Positions 53,596 to 61,748 of a DNA stretch of 64,000 nt are shown piece after piece. The notes under the pieces are model-generated. The model did no database searches, had not been told where the DNA came from, and saw nothing but the letters and a program-made list of their open reading frames with translations. The DNA lies in the NCBI RefSeq assembly GCF_001687585.2, contig NZ_CP016537.2, forward strand, positions 2,576,001 to 2,640,000, read 5' to 3'. The stretch is from Planococcus halocryophilus (GTDB taxonomy: Bacteria; Bacillota; Bacilli; Bacillales_A; Planococcaceae). Both the position numbers and the translations under genes were made by a program. Every line of letters begins with the position of its first letter. Position 1 is the stretch's first letter.

Positions 53596-53658
53596 GAAGT
53601 ATGCGCAGAATGCGGAGTAGAAAAGAACGTGGAGAATATCGAGCCGCCGGTGATGTAG
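53596..53658 (+). pseudogene. Decayed 3' end of a REP-associated transposase gene
   Basis: The stretch aligns with 56110-56172, the last codons of the intact transposase: KYAQNAE then VENIEPPVM and a TAG, versus TYAQNAE and VEDMEPPVM. A stop has appeared inside and the upstream part is gone. It lies in the 495-bp gap between the glycerophosphodiesterase and comM genes; the rest of that gap holds an interspersed repeat core and the comM promoter. Confidence 0.72.
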
Positions 53659-53853
53659 GAATGGCGCAATTAGATGGAAAATGCCGGTACAGTTGATGGT
53701 TTCCAGCAGTTCCCAGATGTTCCCTGTGTATCCGAAACTTACTACTATTTGAATATTTCGATAATTATACAGAGGCCAAGGCCCGAAACCGTTGCGGTTC
53801 CTGGGCAAGGCTTTTATCGCATTCAATTGTTGTGAATACACTGAATCGTCTTT

Positions 53854-53871
53854 GACACAGGGGCGCGTTTT
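53854..53871. repeat. Interspersed repeat core, copy 2
   Basis: GACACAGGGGCGCGTTTT, sharing ACAGGGGCGC and the T-run with the repeats at 52541 and 61692. The upstream half is not conserved here. Confidence 0.45.
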
Positions 53872-53958
53872 AATTTCTTCTATGATAATTTCAGAATAGC
53901 ATATTTACTGGATGAGCGAATGAACTCTTCTGGAGTTCTTTTTTGATTTCAGATTATT

Positions 53959-53987
53959 TAGACAACCTTCTCACTTTCCCCTATACT
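53959..53987 (+). promoter_or_regulatory. SigA-type promoter of comM
   Basis: -35 TAGACA (53959-53964) and -10 TATACT (53982-53987) with a 17-bp spacer, about 40 bp before the start of the coding region. Confidence 0.7.
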
Positions 53988-54027
53988 GAAACGGTACGCA
54001 ACTATTCCAAAGAAAAGAGGGATTCTC

Positions 54028-55560
54028 ATAAGCAATTATATTTACAGTGTCGGCATGAGCGGATTGACCGGTCAGGTGATTCGTGTTGAAGCAACGGTTC
54101 GTGAAGACAAAGAACAATGCATTATTATTGGCTTACCCGACGTGTCGATCAAGGAGTCGCGCGAACGGATTTTAAATTGCTTACACGCATTAAAAAAAGA
54201 TATCGACATGAAGAAAATTACCATTCACTTATCCCCTGCCGATGTGAAAAAGCAAGGTACTTCGTATGACGCGGCGATGCTTTTGGCAGTGTTGCAGGCG
54301 ATGGCGAAAAAACCGTTGGACATCCCCGATAAGACTTGCTTTATTGCTGCGCTAACGTTGAACGGTGAACTGACGACGTTTCACAGTATGATCCCAACAA
54401 TCCATCAAGCCATTTTACTCGGCTTTAAACGCATTTACATCCCACCCATTGAAATCTCCCTTTTTGCACAAGCTGCGGATGTTGAATTGATTCGTATGCC
54501 GGACATGCCCTCTTTACTTTCCCACTTAGCCGGAAAGACTTCCCTGTTTGATGAAGACCTCACACTGTTAACACCAGAAACGTTCTACGAAGACACTGAA
54601 AAAGTTCCTCATGTGTGTTTTTCCGCCATTCGAGGTCACGAGGAAGCGAAGCGCGCGCTATTGCTTGCGGCAGCTGGTGGTCATCATGTGTTGATGAGCG
54701 GTCCACCGGGTTGTGGAAAAAGCTTACTCGCTAATGCCTTTCATACGATTTTGCCCGATTTGGCGCATGATGAAATGTTAGAAGTTTATAGCATTTATCA
54801 GCTGGCCAAGCAAGCTCGTTCGCTGTCGGAGCGTCCACCATTTCGCAGTCCGCATCATTCATCTTCTGAAGGTGCGATTATCGGCGGCGGTCGTTTCCCG
54901 AAGCCCGGCGAAATGTCGCTGGCGCACCGGGGAGTCCTATTTTTAGATGAGTTGGGTCATTTTCCAAGGCGCGTAATTGATACGTTACGTCAGCCTCTTG
55001 AAAGTGGATTTGCCGTGGTGAATCGCGTTGAAGGATCCGATCAATTTCCTGCAGCCATCAACTTGATCGCCGCGACCAATCCGTGTCCGTGCGGTTATTA
55101 CGGATCCCATGAAAAATATTGTACGTGCGGAGATAAAGCTCGCTTAAAGTATATGCAAAAAATCACCGGCCCCATACTTGACCGCGTGGATTTTGTGCTT
55201 GAGATGAAAAACCAAGGCGTGTTGGCTCAATCGACCGCTGTTACGTCTGATGAACTGCGCATGCTAACAACAGTTTCACGCACTCGGCAACGCGTTCGTT
55301 ACGGCGCTAACTACACGAATGCCATCGTACCGATTAAGTTGTTTGAAGACAAAACGACTTTTTCACCGGCACAACTAGCACGAATCGAAACGGTCAGTTT
55401 CCAGGAAAAGCTAAGCAGCCGTGCCACGATGAAAATTCTTCGATTGGCGCGAACCATTTCCGATGTCGCAGACGAAGACCACGTAACAGATGCCGCCATT
55501 GACGAAGCATTGGGCTGGAAAATCAGTGCGTCTCAAACGCATCGTTCGCTGATGAGGTAG
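54028..55560 (+). CDS. comM: ComM/YifB-family magnesium-chelatase-like AAA+ ATPase
   Basis: A protein of about 511 residues. The N-terminal Lon-protease-like domain (to about 180) reads YSVGMSGLTGQVIRVEA and GLPDVSIKESRERI. The AAA+ core has Walker A GPPGCGKS and Walker B GVLFLDEL, then NPCPCGYYG and a C-terminal Mg-chelatase domain. ComM homologues are helicases aiding branch migration in natural transformation. The conserved N-terminus extends upstream of the first ATG (54055). The only suitable start is ATA 54028, with AAGAGGG 6 nt before it. The RAYT gene follows after 6 bp. Confidence 0.87.
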   Translation: MSNYIYSVGMSGLTGQVIRVEATVREDKEQCIIIGLPDVSIKESRERILNCLHALKKDIDMKKITIHLSPADVKKQGTSYDAAMLLAVLQAMAKKPLDIPDKTCFIAALTLNGELTTFHSMIPTIHQAILLGFKRIYIPPIEISLFAQAADVELIRMPDMPSLLSHLAGKTSLFDEDLTLLTPETFYEDTEKVPHVCFSAIRGHEEAKRALLLAAAGGHHVLMSGPPGCGKSLLANAFHTILPDLAHDEMLEVYSIYQLAKQARSLSERPPFRSPHHSSSEGAIIGGGRFPKPGEMSLAHRGVLFLDELGHFPRRVIDTLRQPLESGFAVVNRVEGSDQFPAAINLIAATNPCPCGYYGSHEKYCTCGDKARLKYMQKITGPILDRVDFVLEMKNQGVLAQSTAVTSDELRMLTTVSRTRQRVRYGANYTNAIVPIKLFEDKTTFSPAQLARIETVSFQEKLSSRATMKILRLARTISDVADEDHVTDAAIDEALGWKISASQTHRSLMR

Positions 55561-55566
55561 AGCAGA

Positions 55567-56172
55567 ATGACGCGAAAACGAGCGTTCAACCCTCATTCTT
55601 ATTACCATGTCATCATGCGTGGCAATAACCGGCAACCGATTTTTAAAACAAAAGAAGATATGTTTGAGCTCAAGCGGACATTTCAACATATTTATGTAGA
55701 TTACCCGTTTAAAATTTTGGCTTATTGTTTTATGACCAACCATTATCACATTTTGATCAAAGCCGAGCATGATCCTCTTCATAAAATCATGGGTCTGGTC
55801 AATCGCCGGTATTCCATGTCCTATGCCAAGCGTTATCGCCACATTGGACGAATATACCAAAAGCGCTATTTCGCGAAAGAAGTCGATTCGCGTCTTGGCC
55901 TTCTCACGGTCAGTAGTTATATCCACCGCAACCCGATTCAAACCAAAAAGCCGATGGTGGAGCGATTGGAGATGTATCCGTATAGTTCGTTTCCGTTGTA
56001 TTGGGACGAGTCACTTCCAGCTCCGGCTTTTTTAGACCGAGAACTGTTGAAAAGCTTGCTGCCGGAGCCGTTCGAGAAGAACAACACAGCCTATTGTATG
56101 TATTGCCTGACTTATGCGCAGAACGCGGAAGAAGATCTGCATGTGGAGGATATGGAGCCACCGGTGATGTAG
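55567..56172 (+). CDS. REP-associated tyrosine transposase (RAYT, Y1 HUH family)
   Basis: A 201-residue single-strand DNA transposase. The HUH motif is TNHYHILIK and the catalytic Tyr is in NRRYSMSYAKRY; YIHRNPIQTKKP is typical of the group. RAYTs are usually single chromosomal genes linked to short palindromic repeats rather than classic insertion sequences. It directly follows comM (6-bp gap) and may be translated from the same transcript. A decayed copy of its 3' end lies at 53596, and an IS21-like element follows immediately. Confidence 0.88.
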   Translation: MTRKRAFNPHSYYHVIMRGNNRQPIFKTKEDMFELKRTFQHIYVDYPFKILAYCFMTNHYHILIKAEHDPLHKIMGLVNRRYSMSYAKRYRHIGRIYQKRYFAKEVDSRLGLLTVSSYIHRNPIQTKKPMVERLEMYPYSSFPLYWDESLPAPAFLDRELLKSLLPEPFEKNNTAYCMYCLTYAQNAEEDLHVEDMEPPVM

Positions 56173-56283
56173 CGTTGATCATTTGCTCTTCTTGTATAAA
56201 GACATGACAGAGTACCGTTTCGGACAAAAAATAATACCACTCCGGACAGATTTTAGTACCACCTCTGCCATCGCAGTACCAGT

Positions 56284-56340
56284 CCATTCCTGACCAGTGA
56301 AAGACCGCCAGATTGACGGTCTTTCACTGGTCAGGAATGG
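56284..56340. repeat. Perfect 24-bp inverted repeat at the 3' end of istB
   Basis: A 24-bp stem starting CCATTCCTGACCAGTG, with a 9-nt loop CCAGATTGA. One arm contains the last codons and stop of istB; the other is its inverted copy. No T-run follows. Confidence 0.8.
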
Positions 56341-57074
56341 AGACCTAATCGTTCACGCATCGAAATCTTACCATCGACTAAAATATTATGCGAACTATGA
56401 ATAATTCGATCGATAATCGCATCTGCTAGAGTGGACTCTCCGATCTGTTCATACCAGCCAGCGGTATCGAATTGCGAACAGAAGATGGTGGAACTCGTCA
56501 TATGACGGCTTTCGACGATCTCCAAGAGGTCGCGGGCTTGCATTTCATCTAAAGATACGAGAAGCCATTCGTCCAAGATCAACAGTTTGATTTTCCGGTA
56601 GACTTTCATCGTCTTCTGAAAGGTACCGTTTAACCTAGCTACAGCCAACTCATCCAATAATTCGGGAAGTCGCACATACCGGACGCTATAATTGTTACGA
56701 CATGCGCTGACGCCTAAGGCGCAGGCAAGATACGATTTTCCATTACCAGAGGCGCCTTTAATGATGACATTCTGGTTTTCACCCACAAAGTTACAAGTCG
56801 ATAGTTTTGTGATAAATGCTTTATCAAGCTTTCTATCATCGTAATAGAGTAAATCTTCCACGCAGGCCTGGCTCATTTTGAACTGCGCATTTGTCATCAG
56901 CCGATGGAGTCGAGAATTCTGTCGTCTTAGCCATTCTCCGTCGATCATCAACGATAGACGATCGTCAAAAGACAGGTCTTTGAAAGCAGGATCGCTCATC
57001 TGATCCATATACATCTTCTCCATCGAGTAGAGCTTGAGTTCATTGAGTTTCTGTAAAGTAGATTCAACTGTCAA
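56331..57074 (-). CDS. istB: IS21-family helper ATPase IstB
   Basis: A 247-residue AAA+ ATPase with Walker A GASGNGKSYLACALG and Walker B KLLILDEW. IstB loads on target DNA and activates the IstA transposase. Length is normal. The start is TTG 57074 with AGGGGG upstream, only 2 bp after the istA stop, which indicates coupled translation. The final codons are part of a 24-bp perfect stem. Confidence 0.92.
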   Translation of the reverse strand: MTVESTLQKLNELKLYSMEKMYMDQMSDPAFKDLSFDDRLSLMIDGEWLRRQNSRLHRLMTNAQFKMSQACVEDLLYYDDRKLDKAFITKLSTCNFVGENQNVIIKGASGNGKSYLACALGVSACRNNYSVRYVRLPELLDELAVARLNGTFQKTMKVYRKIKLLILDEWLLVSLDEMQARDLLEIVESRHMTSSTIFCSQFDTAGWYEQIGESTLADAIIDRIIHSSHNILVDGKISMRERLGLHS

Positions 57075-57076
57075 TT

Positions 57077-58615
57077 TTATTTCCCCCTGAAATAATCAGC
57101 GCCACGGACAAAACCGTGCTGTTCTGATAGTTTTTTAGATTTTGGTTTTACAACTTTGCTAGGTAGCTCTCTCTCGGTCTTCAAAATTGTTTTCATATTG
57201 TTGAGACTCACCCGTGGAGAGACAGACAAGGATTTTTCACAAGCTTGTTCAAGTTCCTTTAAGCTATAAACATCGCCCAATTTCAAGATTCCCAGACAGA
57301 GTTTCAATGCCTGTTTCTCGTTTGTGGAATCTTTCAATACCGTCTGGATGACCGTCTCTGTAAATGGTCCGACGGACCCTCCCCAGTCTTTAAAGTGCTG
57401 CGGTGTGAAGGTCACAAACTGCTGATGTTTAGGTGGCATATGTTCATGCACAGTCAAGGTTTGGCCAGCTTTACCGAATAGTCTTTTGTGGCTGGCAATC
57501 CGAAAATTGTTGTAATGGACCTCCACCATCGTCCGGGTAAGACGTATTTCAACTTTATGTTTGATATATTCATAAGGGACAGAATAGAACATCTCATCGA
57601 TACAGATGTGATAATCTAATTGTACAGTGGCTTTCTTCCACAAAGCCATCTCGTATCGGGAAGCCGGCAGACCAATCAGTGAAAACTTTTCTTCCTCTTG
57701 AAAAGCGTCCAATCGGCTTCCTTTTCTTTTTTGAAAAGGTCTTGCATTGAATTCATCGAGCTTTACCCTTACTGCCTTATTCAACTCATCCAGCGAGAAG
57801 AATCGCTCGTTTCTTAGAGATGCGATAATCCAAGTTGCGATAATTCCTACGTTTCTCTCCACATTTGGTTTGTCTTTTGGGTGGCTGACACGTGCAGGGA
57901 TGACAACGGTCTGATAGTGCTCAGCTAATTCCTGATAAGTCTTGTTAATGACTGGTTCATAGCTAGAGGACTTGTCAACTCCGGTCCATAGATTATCAGG
58001 CACAAGTGTCCTAGCCACTCCTCCCATGTACTCGAACGCATGAATATGTGCAGTCACCCAGCTCAAAGAATTCATCGAAAAAAATCCTTCCGCATAAGAG
58101 TATGAACTACAGGAGAGCGATGCTACAAATAGCGATACCTTATGGTATTCGCCTGTTTCCCTATCTACAACTCGCATCGGATCACCCGCCCAATCCACTT
58201 CTAAAATTTCCCCAGGCTTTCTGCGAATGCGCATCGTCGCTTTGTTAGTCATCGCAAATCCACTATACGCTCGACAGAACTGGCGGTAGCTGTACGGAAT
58301 CGTTCCTTCGCTGCGGCATTTGTATACATACTCGCTCCAAAGCAGAGATAGTGTCACGCCAGACTTTGCCATCTCTTTGTGGATATAGTCCATATCTGGT
58401 AAATTCCTTTCTTCAGATATGAACTTCTCTGGAAACATCAGCTTTTGGATCTGTGTATCATCCAGGTCGTCAGGCAACGGCCAACTTAGTCCATGTTGCT
58501 CAGCTCGTTCAAGAACTTCATTGATAGTGACACGTGAACATCGACAACTTGATGCGATACTCCTCTTAGAGATTCCCTGGGAATGGAGCCGAAGGATCTC
58601 ACGATATTTGACCAT
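57077..58615 (-). CDS. istA: IS21-family transposase IstA
   Basis: A 512-residue DDE transposase. An N-terminal HTH (about 10-45; GISKRSIASSCRCSRVTINE) is followed by an integrase core with Asp in LEVDWAGDP, Asp in LVPDNLW and Glu in KPNVERNVG. All three catalytic residues are present, so the element could be active. The ATG at 58615 has AGAGGAG 7 nt upstream. It is transcribed together with istB. Confidence 0.93.
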   Translation of the reverse strand: MVKYREILRLHSQGISKRSIASSCRCSRVTINEVLERAEQHGLSWPLPDDLDDTQIQKLMFPEKFISEERNLPDMDYIHKEMAKSGVTLSLLWSEYVYKCRSEGTIPYSYRQFCRAYSGFAMTNKATMRIRRKPGEILEVDWAGDPMRVVDRETGEYHKVSLFVASLSCSSYSYAEGFFSMNSLSWVTAHIHAFEYMGGVARTLVPDNLWTGVDKSSSYEPVINKTYQELAEHYQTVVIPARVSHPKDKPNVERNVGIIATWIIASLRNERFFSLDELNKAVRVKLDEFNARPFQKRKGSRLDAFQEEEKFSLIGLPASRYEMALWKKATVQLDYHICIDEMFYSVPYEYIKHKVEIRLTRTMVEVHYNNFRIASHKRLFGKAGQTLTVHEHMPPKHQQFVTFTPQHFKDWGGSVGPFTETVIQTVLKDSTNEKQALKLCLGILKLGDVYSLKELEQACEKSLSVSPRVSLNNMKTILKTERELPSKVVKPKSKKLSEQHGFVRGADYFRGK

Positions 58616-58694
58616 AGAAAAACTCCTCTACAATTTATTTACGGAATATTCCGCAAACTAATTATATAGGAGTGGTACTCGCATGGCAGAGGTG

Positions 58695-58702
58695 GTATTA
58701 TT
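58695..58702. repeat. IS66 target-site duplication, left copy
   Basis: GTATTATT directly before the IS66 left end. The same eight bases occur at 61525-61532 directly after the outermost right end. IS66 elements typically make 8-bp duplications. Confidence 0.88.
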
Positions 58703-58787
58703 GTAAGCGTCCAATAATGAGCACGTTCTAATAGAAGATTCTTCATGAGATGCTCTTTCCAGACTTAAATTTCTGGGAGGAGTTTTT

Positions 58788-59093
58788 TTGAAAAGAAAAG
58801 AGAAAGAATTATATTGGACAGGTCAAATCAGTGAATATCGGGAAAGTGGAGAAACTTTAGTTCAATGGTGCGAGAGGAAGGACATCAAACTCCACACGAT
58901 GAAATACTGGCTGCGCAAACAGTCGCCCGTATCCAAAAAGTCGCAAGAGACCGCTTGGGTCTCCTGTCTGGTAGAAGAACCTTCGAGCGAGACGACGCTT
59001 ACGTTGAAAATAAAAAATGTGGAAATTGAGGTGATGAGTGGCTTCCAGGACGAACTGTTACTGAAGGTCCTTCGGACACTTAATCAATTATGA
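58788..59093 (+). CDS. tnpA: IS66 family accessory protein TnpA
   Basis: A 101-residue protein with the IS66 OrfA pattern: YWTGQISEYRESGETLVQWCERKDI, a helix-turn-helix-like segment (about 10-45). It is needed for transposition together with TnpB and TnpC. The TTG start at 58788 has GGGAGGAG upstream. The stop overlaps the ATG of tnpB by 4 nt (ATGA). Confidence 0.88.
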   Translation: MKRKEKELYWTGQISEYRESGETLVQWCERKDIKLHTMKYWLRKQSPVSKKSQETAWVSCLVEEPSSETTLTLKIKNVEIEVMSGFQDELLLKVLRTLNQL

Positions 59094-59446
59094 TGAATGG
59101 CCGAATTGTCGAGCGGGTGTATTTGGCTACCGGACCGACAGACCTCCGAAAGTCAATTGATGGGCTCGCGGTTATCGTCCAGGAATTATTTCAGCTCGAT
59201 CCTTTTTCCAACGCGCTCTTTGTGTTTTGTAACCGGAAGAAAGACAAGCTCAAGATTCTATTCTGGGATCACAATGGCTTCTGGCTCTACTACCGCCGAT
59301 TGGAAAAAGGGTTGTTCGATTGGCCGGACCTTGGGTCCAGCCTGCCCCTTCCAATCACGTCTCGGCAGTTGAACTGGTTGCTTGATGGCCTGCCGCTGAA
59401 CCAACGTCAGGCGCATCCATCCGTTGCGGCGAAAAAAATCATTTAG
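59090..59446 (+). CDS. tnpB: IS66 family accessory protein TnpB
   Basis: A 118-residue IS66 Orf2-like protein, with RVYLATGPTDLRKSIDGLA and ALFVFCNRKKDKLKILFWDHNGFWLYYRRLEKG as the family blocks. Length and blocks are complete. It overlaps tnpA by 4 nt and is followed by tnpC. Confidence 0.94.
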   Translation: MMNGRIVERVYLATGPTDLRKSIDGLAVIVQELFQLDPFSNALFVFCNRKKDKLKILFWDHNGFWLYYRRLEKGLFDWPDLGSSLPLPITSRQLNWLLDGLPLNQRQAHPSVAAKKII

Positions 59447-59485
59447 GTCTATTTGAGGCAAAACTTTTGTGCTATTCTTAGACTT

Positions 59486-61072
59486 ATGAAAATAATGGAC
59501 GGAAAGACCTCACCCACAATTGAAGAATTGGAAAAGAAGAACGCGCAGCTAGAGAACCAGATGAAGACACTGGAGCTGAAGGTGCAGTGGTACGAAGAGC
59601 AGTTTCGATTGGCCCAGCAGAAACGCTTTGGTGTATCCAGCGAAAAGACGGACGACAACCAGTTGACGCTTCAGCTTTTCAACGAAGCCGAAATCTCTTC
59701 TGCCGTCTTATTGGCGGAACCGACAATGGAGACCATCAACTACACGCGCAAAAAAATTGGCGGCCGTGCAGAAAAACTGAAAGACCTGCCGGTCGAAACC
59801 ATCCATTACGACCTTTCTGATGCAGAGAAGGTCTGTTTGGCATGCAATCACGAACTTCATGAAATGAGCCACCAAACCCGGCAAGAATTGAAGGTCGTTC
59901 CGGCGCAGGTCAAAGTGGTGGAACACGTTCAGCACATTTACAGCTGCCGTCATTGTGAGAAGCATGCCATCACGACTCCCATCGTCAAAGCGAAAATGCC
60001 AAATCCAGTCATCCCAAAGGGATTGGCTTCACCTTCCGCAATCGCCTTTGTCATGACGCAAAAATTTGCGGATGGTCTTCCGCTTTATCGTCAGGAAAAG
60101 CAGCTGGAACGGATGGGCATCCCGTTGAACCGCCAGACACTCTCGAATTGGATGATTTCAAGTACGACCCGCTGGTTGCGCCCGTTTTATGATCTTCTCC
60201 ACCGTCAACTCCTGCAGGAAGAGTTGCTTCATGCCGATGAGACCAGCCTGCAAGTTCTCGATGAACCCGGCAAGATAGCACAATCCAAGTCGTACATGTG
60301 GCTCTATCGCACGAGTTCTGTAACGAAAAAACCGATGGTCCTTTTCGATTACCGAGCGAACCGATCGAGTAAAAATCCGAAGGATTTCTTGAAGGGATAC
60401 GAAGGCTACCTCAACGTCGACGGATATGCCGGTTATGAATCGCTCGAAAATGTGGAGCTCGCGGGCTGTTGGGCACATGCCCGTCGGAAATTCGATGAGG
60501 CGCTGAAGGCATTGAAGAGCCCCTCATCAAGTTCCACCCGATCGACGATTGCCAAAAAGGGCCTCAACTTCTGTAACCAATTATTCGCGATTGAACGAAA
60601 AATCAAGAAGTTGGACGCCAAAGAGCGGTTGAAAATAAGACAAAAAGACAGTCAGCCTGTGCTGGATGCTTATTTGGCTTGGCTCCATGAACAAAAAGAA
60701 ATCATTGCGCCGCAATCAGCCACCGGGAAAGCCATCACCTATTCGTTGAATCAATGGCATAAGCTGACAACATTCATGAAAGACGGACGCATCGAGATCG
60801 ACAACAATCGTGCGGAACGGTCGATTAAACCGTTCGTCATTGGACGAAAAAATTGGCTGTTCGCCGTTTCGACAAGCGGAGCGAATTCCAGTGCCATCAT
60901 CTACAGTCTCGTAGAGACAGCCAAAGAGAATGGCTTAAATCCATTTTTCTACCTTCAATTTCTTTTCGAAGAACTTCCGCAGCTGGACATGACGGCGGAC
61001 CTGAACCTCGAGCATCTCATGCCGTGGTCGAAGGAACTTCCGAAAGACTGTTATATCCAAAAGAAAAAATAA
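59486..61072 (+). CDS. tnpC: IS66 family DDE transposase TnpC
   Basis: A transposase of about 528 residues. An N-terminal coiled coil (IEELEKKNAQLENQMKTLEL) is followed by a zinc-finger-like CLAC-HELH and CRHC region and a catalytic core with HADETSLQVL, VDGYAGYE and IDNNRAERSIKPFV (the DDE residues). All appear intact. The ATG at 59486 is the assumed start; a TTG at 59453 is also in frame. The last 60 nt of the gene are part of the unit duplicated downstream. Confidence 0.92.
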   Translation: MKIMDGKTSPTIEELEKKNAQLENQMKTLELKVQWYEEQFRLAQQKRFGVSSEKTDDNQLTLQLFNEAEISSAVLLAEPTMETINYTRKKIGGRAEKLKDLPVETIHYDLSDAEKVCLACNHELHEMSHQTRQELKVVPAQVKVVEHVQHIYSCRHCEKHAITTPIVKAKMPNPVIPKGLASPSAIAFVMTQKFADGLPLYRQEKQLERMGIPLNRQTLSNWMISSTTRWLRPFYDLLHRQLLQEELLHADETSLQVLDEPGKIAQSKSYMWLYRTSSVTKKPMVLFDYRANRSSKNPKDFLKGYEGYLNVDGYAGYESLENVELAGCWAHARRKFDEALKALKSPSSSSTRSTIAKKGLNFCNQLFAIERKIKKLDAKERLKIRQKDSQPVLDAYLAWLHEQKEIIAPQSATGKAITYSLNQWHKLTTFMKDGRIEIDNNRAERSIKPFVIGRKNWLFAVSTSGANSSAIIYSLVETAKENGLNPFFYLQFLFEELPQLDMTADLNLEHLMPWSKELPKDCYIQKKK

Positions 61073-61524
61073 AAAATGCCTTTCCGACAAAAATCGGAAA
61101 GGCATTTTCTTTTCTAAGAAACCAGGTGTTCATTATTAGACGCTTACCGAGCATCTCATGCTGTGGTCGAAGGAACTTCCGAAAGACTGTTATATCCAAA
61201 AGAAAAAATAAAAAATGCCTTTCCGACAAAAAATCGGAAAGGCATTTTCTTTTCTAAGAAACCAGGTGTTCATTATTAGACGCTTACTTATATCCAAAAG
61301 AAAAAATAAAAAATGCCTTTCCGACAAAAATCGGAAAGGCATTTTCTTTTCTAAGAAACCAGGTGTTCATTATTAGACGCTTACCGAGCATCTCATGCTG
61401 TGGTCGAAGGAACTTCCGAAAGACTGTTATATCCAAAAGAAAAAATAAAAAATGCCTTTCCGACAAAAAATCGGAAAGGCATTTTCTTTTCTAAGAAACC
61501 AGGTGTTCATTATTAGACGCTTAC
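61009..61524. repeat. Four tandem copies of the IS66 right end
   Basis: Units end in the inverted repeat at 61147, 61287, 61384 and 61524. Units 1, 2 and 4 are about 139-140 bp and begin at CGAGCATCTCATG in the tnpC coding end; unit 3 is 97 bp and begins at TTATATCCAAAAG. Each contains the hairpin TGCCTTTCCGA/TCGGAAAGGCA with A and T runs, which is a terminator, so four terminators stand in a row. Confidence 0.92.
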
Positions 61525-61532
61525 GTATTATT
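61525..61532. repeat. IS66 target-site duplication, right copy
   Basis: GTATTATT, identical to 58695-58702. Confidence 0.88.
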
Positions 61533-61629
61533 CAAGGGCTATAAACACTTCTGATGGCTTTACTGGAAAACATTCTCCAGTTGTTCCCTGTGTACGGCTC
61601 AGTTATGACTATTTATCCCTCTCCATAAA

Positions 61630-61682
61630 TACACAAAGGCCATCTTCGAAATCCATTGATTTCACGGAAGATGGCCTTTTCG
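61630..61682 (-). terminator. Terminator after the second galU
   Basis: Arms AAAGGCCATCTTC and GAAGATGGCCTTT with a 19-nt loop. It lies about 70 bp after the galU stop on the minus strand. Confidence 0.8.
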
Positions 61683-61691
61683 TTATTCAAT

Positions 61692-61737
61692 TTCTTTGTA
61701 TAGGCTAAATTGTTTCGCTCACAGGGGCGCGTTTTTG
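61692..61737. repeat. Interspersed repeat with CACAGGGGCGC core, copy 3
   Basis: From TTCTTTGTATA through TTTCGCTCACAGGGGCGC to GTTTTTG, nearly the same as the copy at 52541-52587. It lies between the galU stop and its terminator. Confidence 0.65.
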
Positions 61738-61748
61738 CGTATACTAAT

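Larger units (their letters stand above)
56229..58702 (-). mobile_element. IS21-family insertion sequence (right end interrupted by IS66)
   Basis: It contains istA and istB bracketed by inverted repeats. A left block at 56255-56285 (AGTACCACCTCTGCCAT) matches the right block at 58669-58699 in reverse (AATACCACCTCTGCCAT), with AATAATACCAC motifs outermost on both sides. Multiple terminal blocks are normal for IS21. The right end is hit by the IS66 element at 58703, so the exact outer boundary and target duplication cannot be read. Confidence 0.85.
58703..61524 (+). mobile_element. IS66-family insertion sequence with tandemly repeated right end
   Basis: The left end GTAAGCGTCCAATAATGA (58703) and the right ends, which read GTAAGCGTCTAATAATGA on the minus strand, are the typical IS66 inverted repeats starting GTAA. 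It carries tnpA, tnpB and tnpC. Instead of one right end at 61147, three more follow, at 61287, 61384 and 61524. Only the last is flanked by the target duplication, so all belong to the inserted unit. It is inserted in the right end of the IS21 element. Confidence 0.92.

Noticed and set aside
53554..53841. Minus-strand 95-codon frame between the glycerophosphodiesterase and comM genes
   Set aside because: It is antisense to the recognisable transposase remnant and shows no domain or ribosome binding site.
55411..55941. Minus-strand 176-codon frame across the comM/RAYT junction
   Set aside because: It is antisense to two recognisable genes and matches no family I know.
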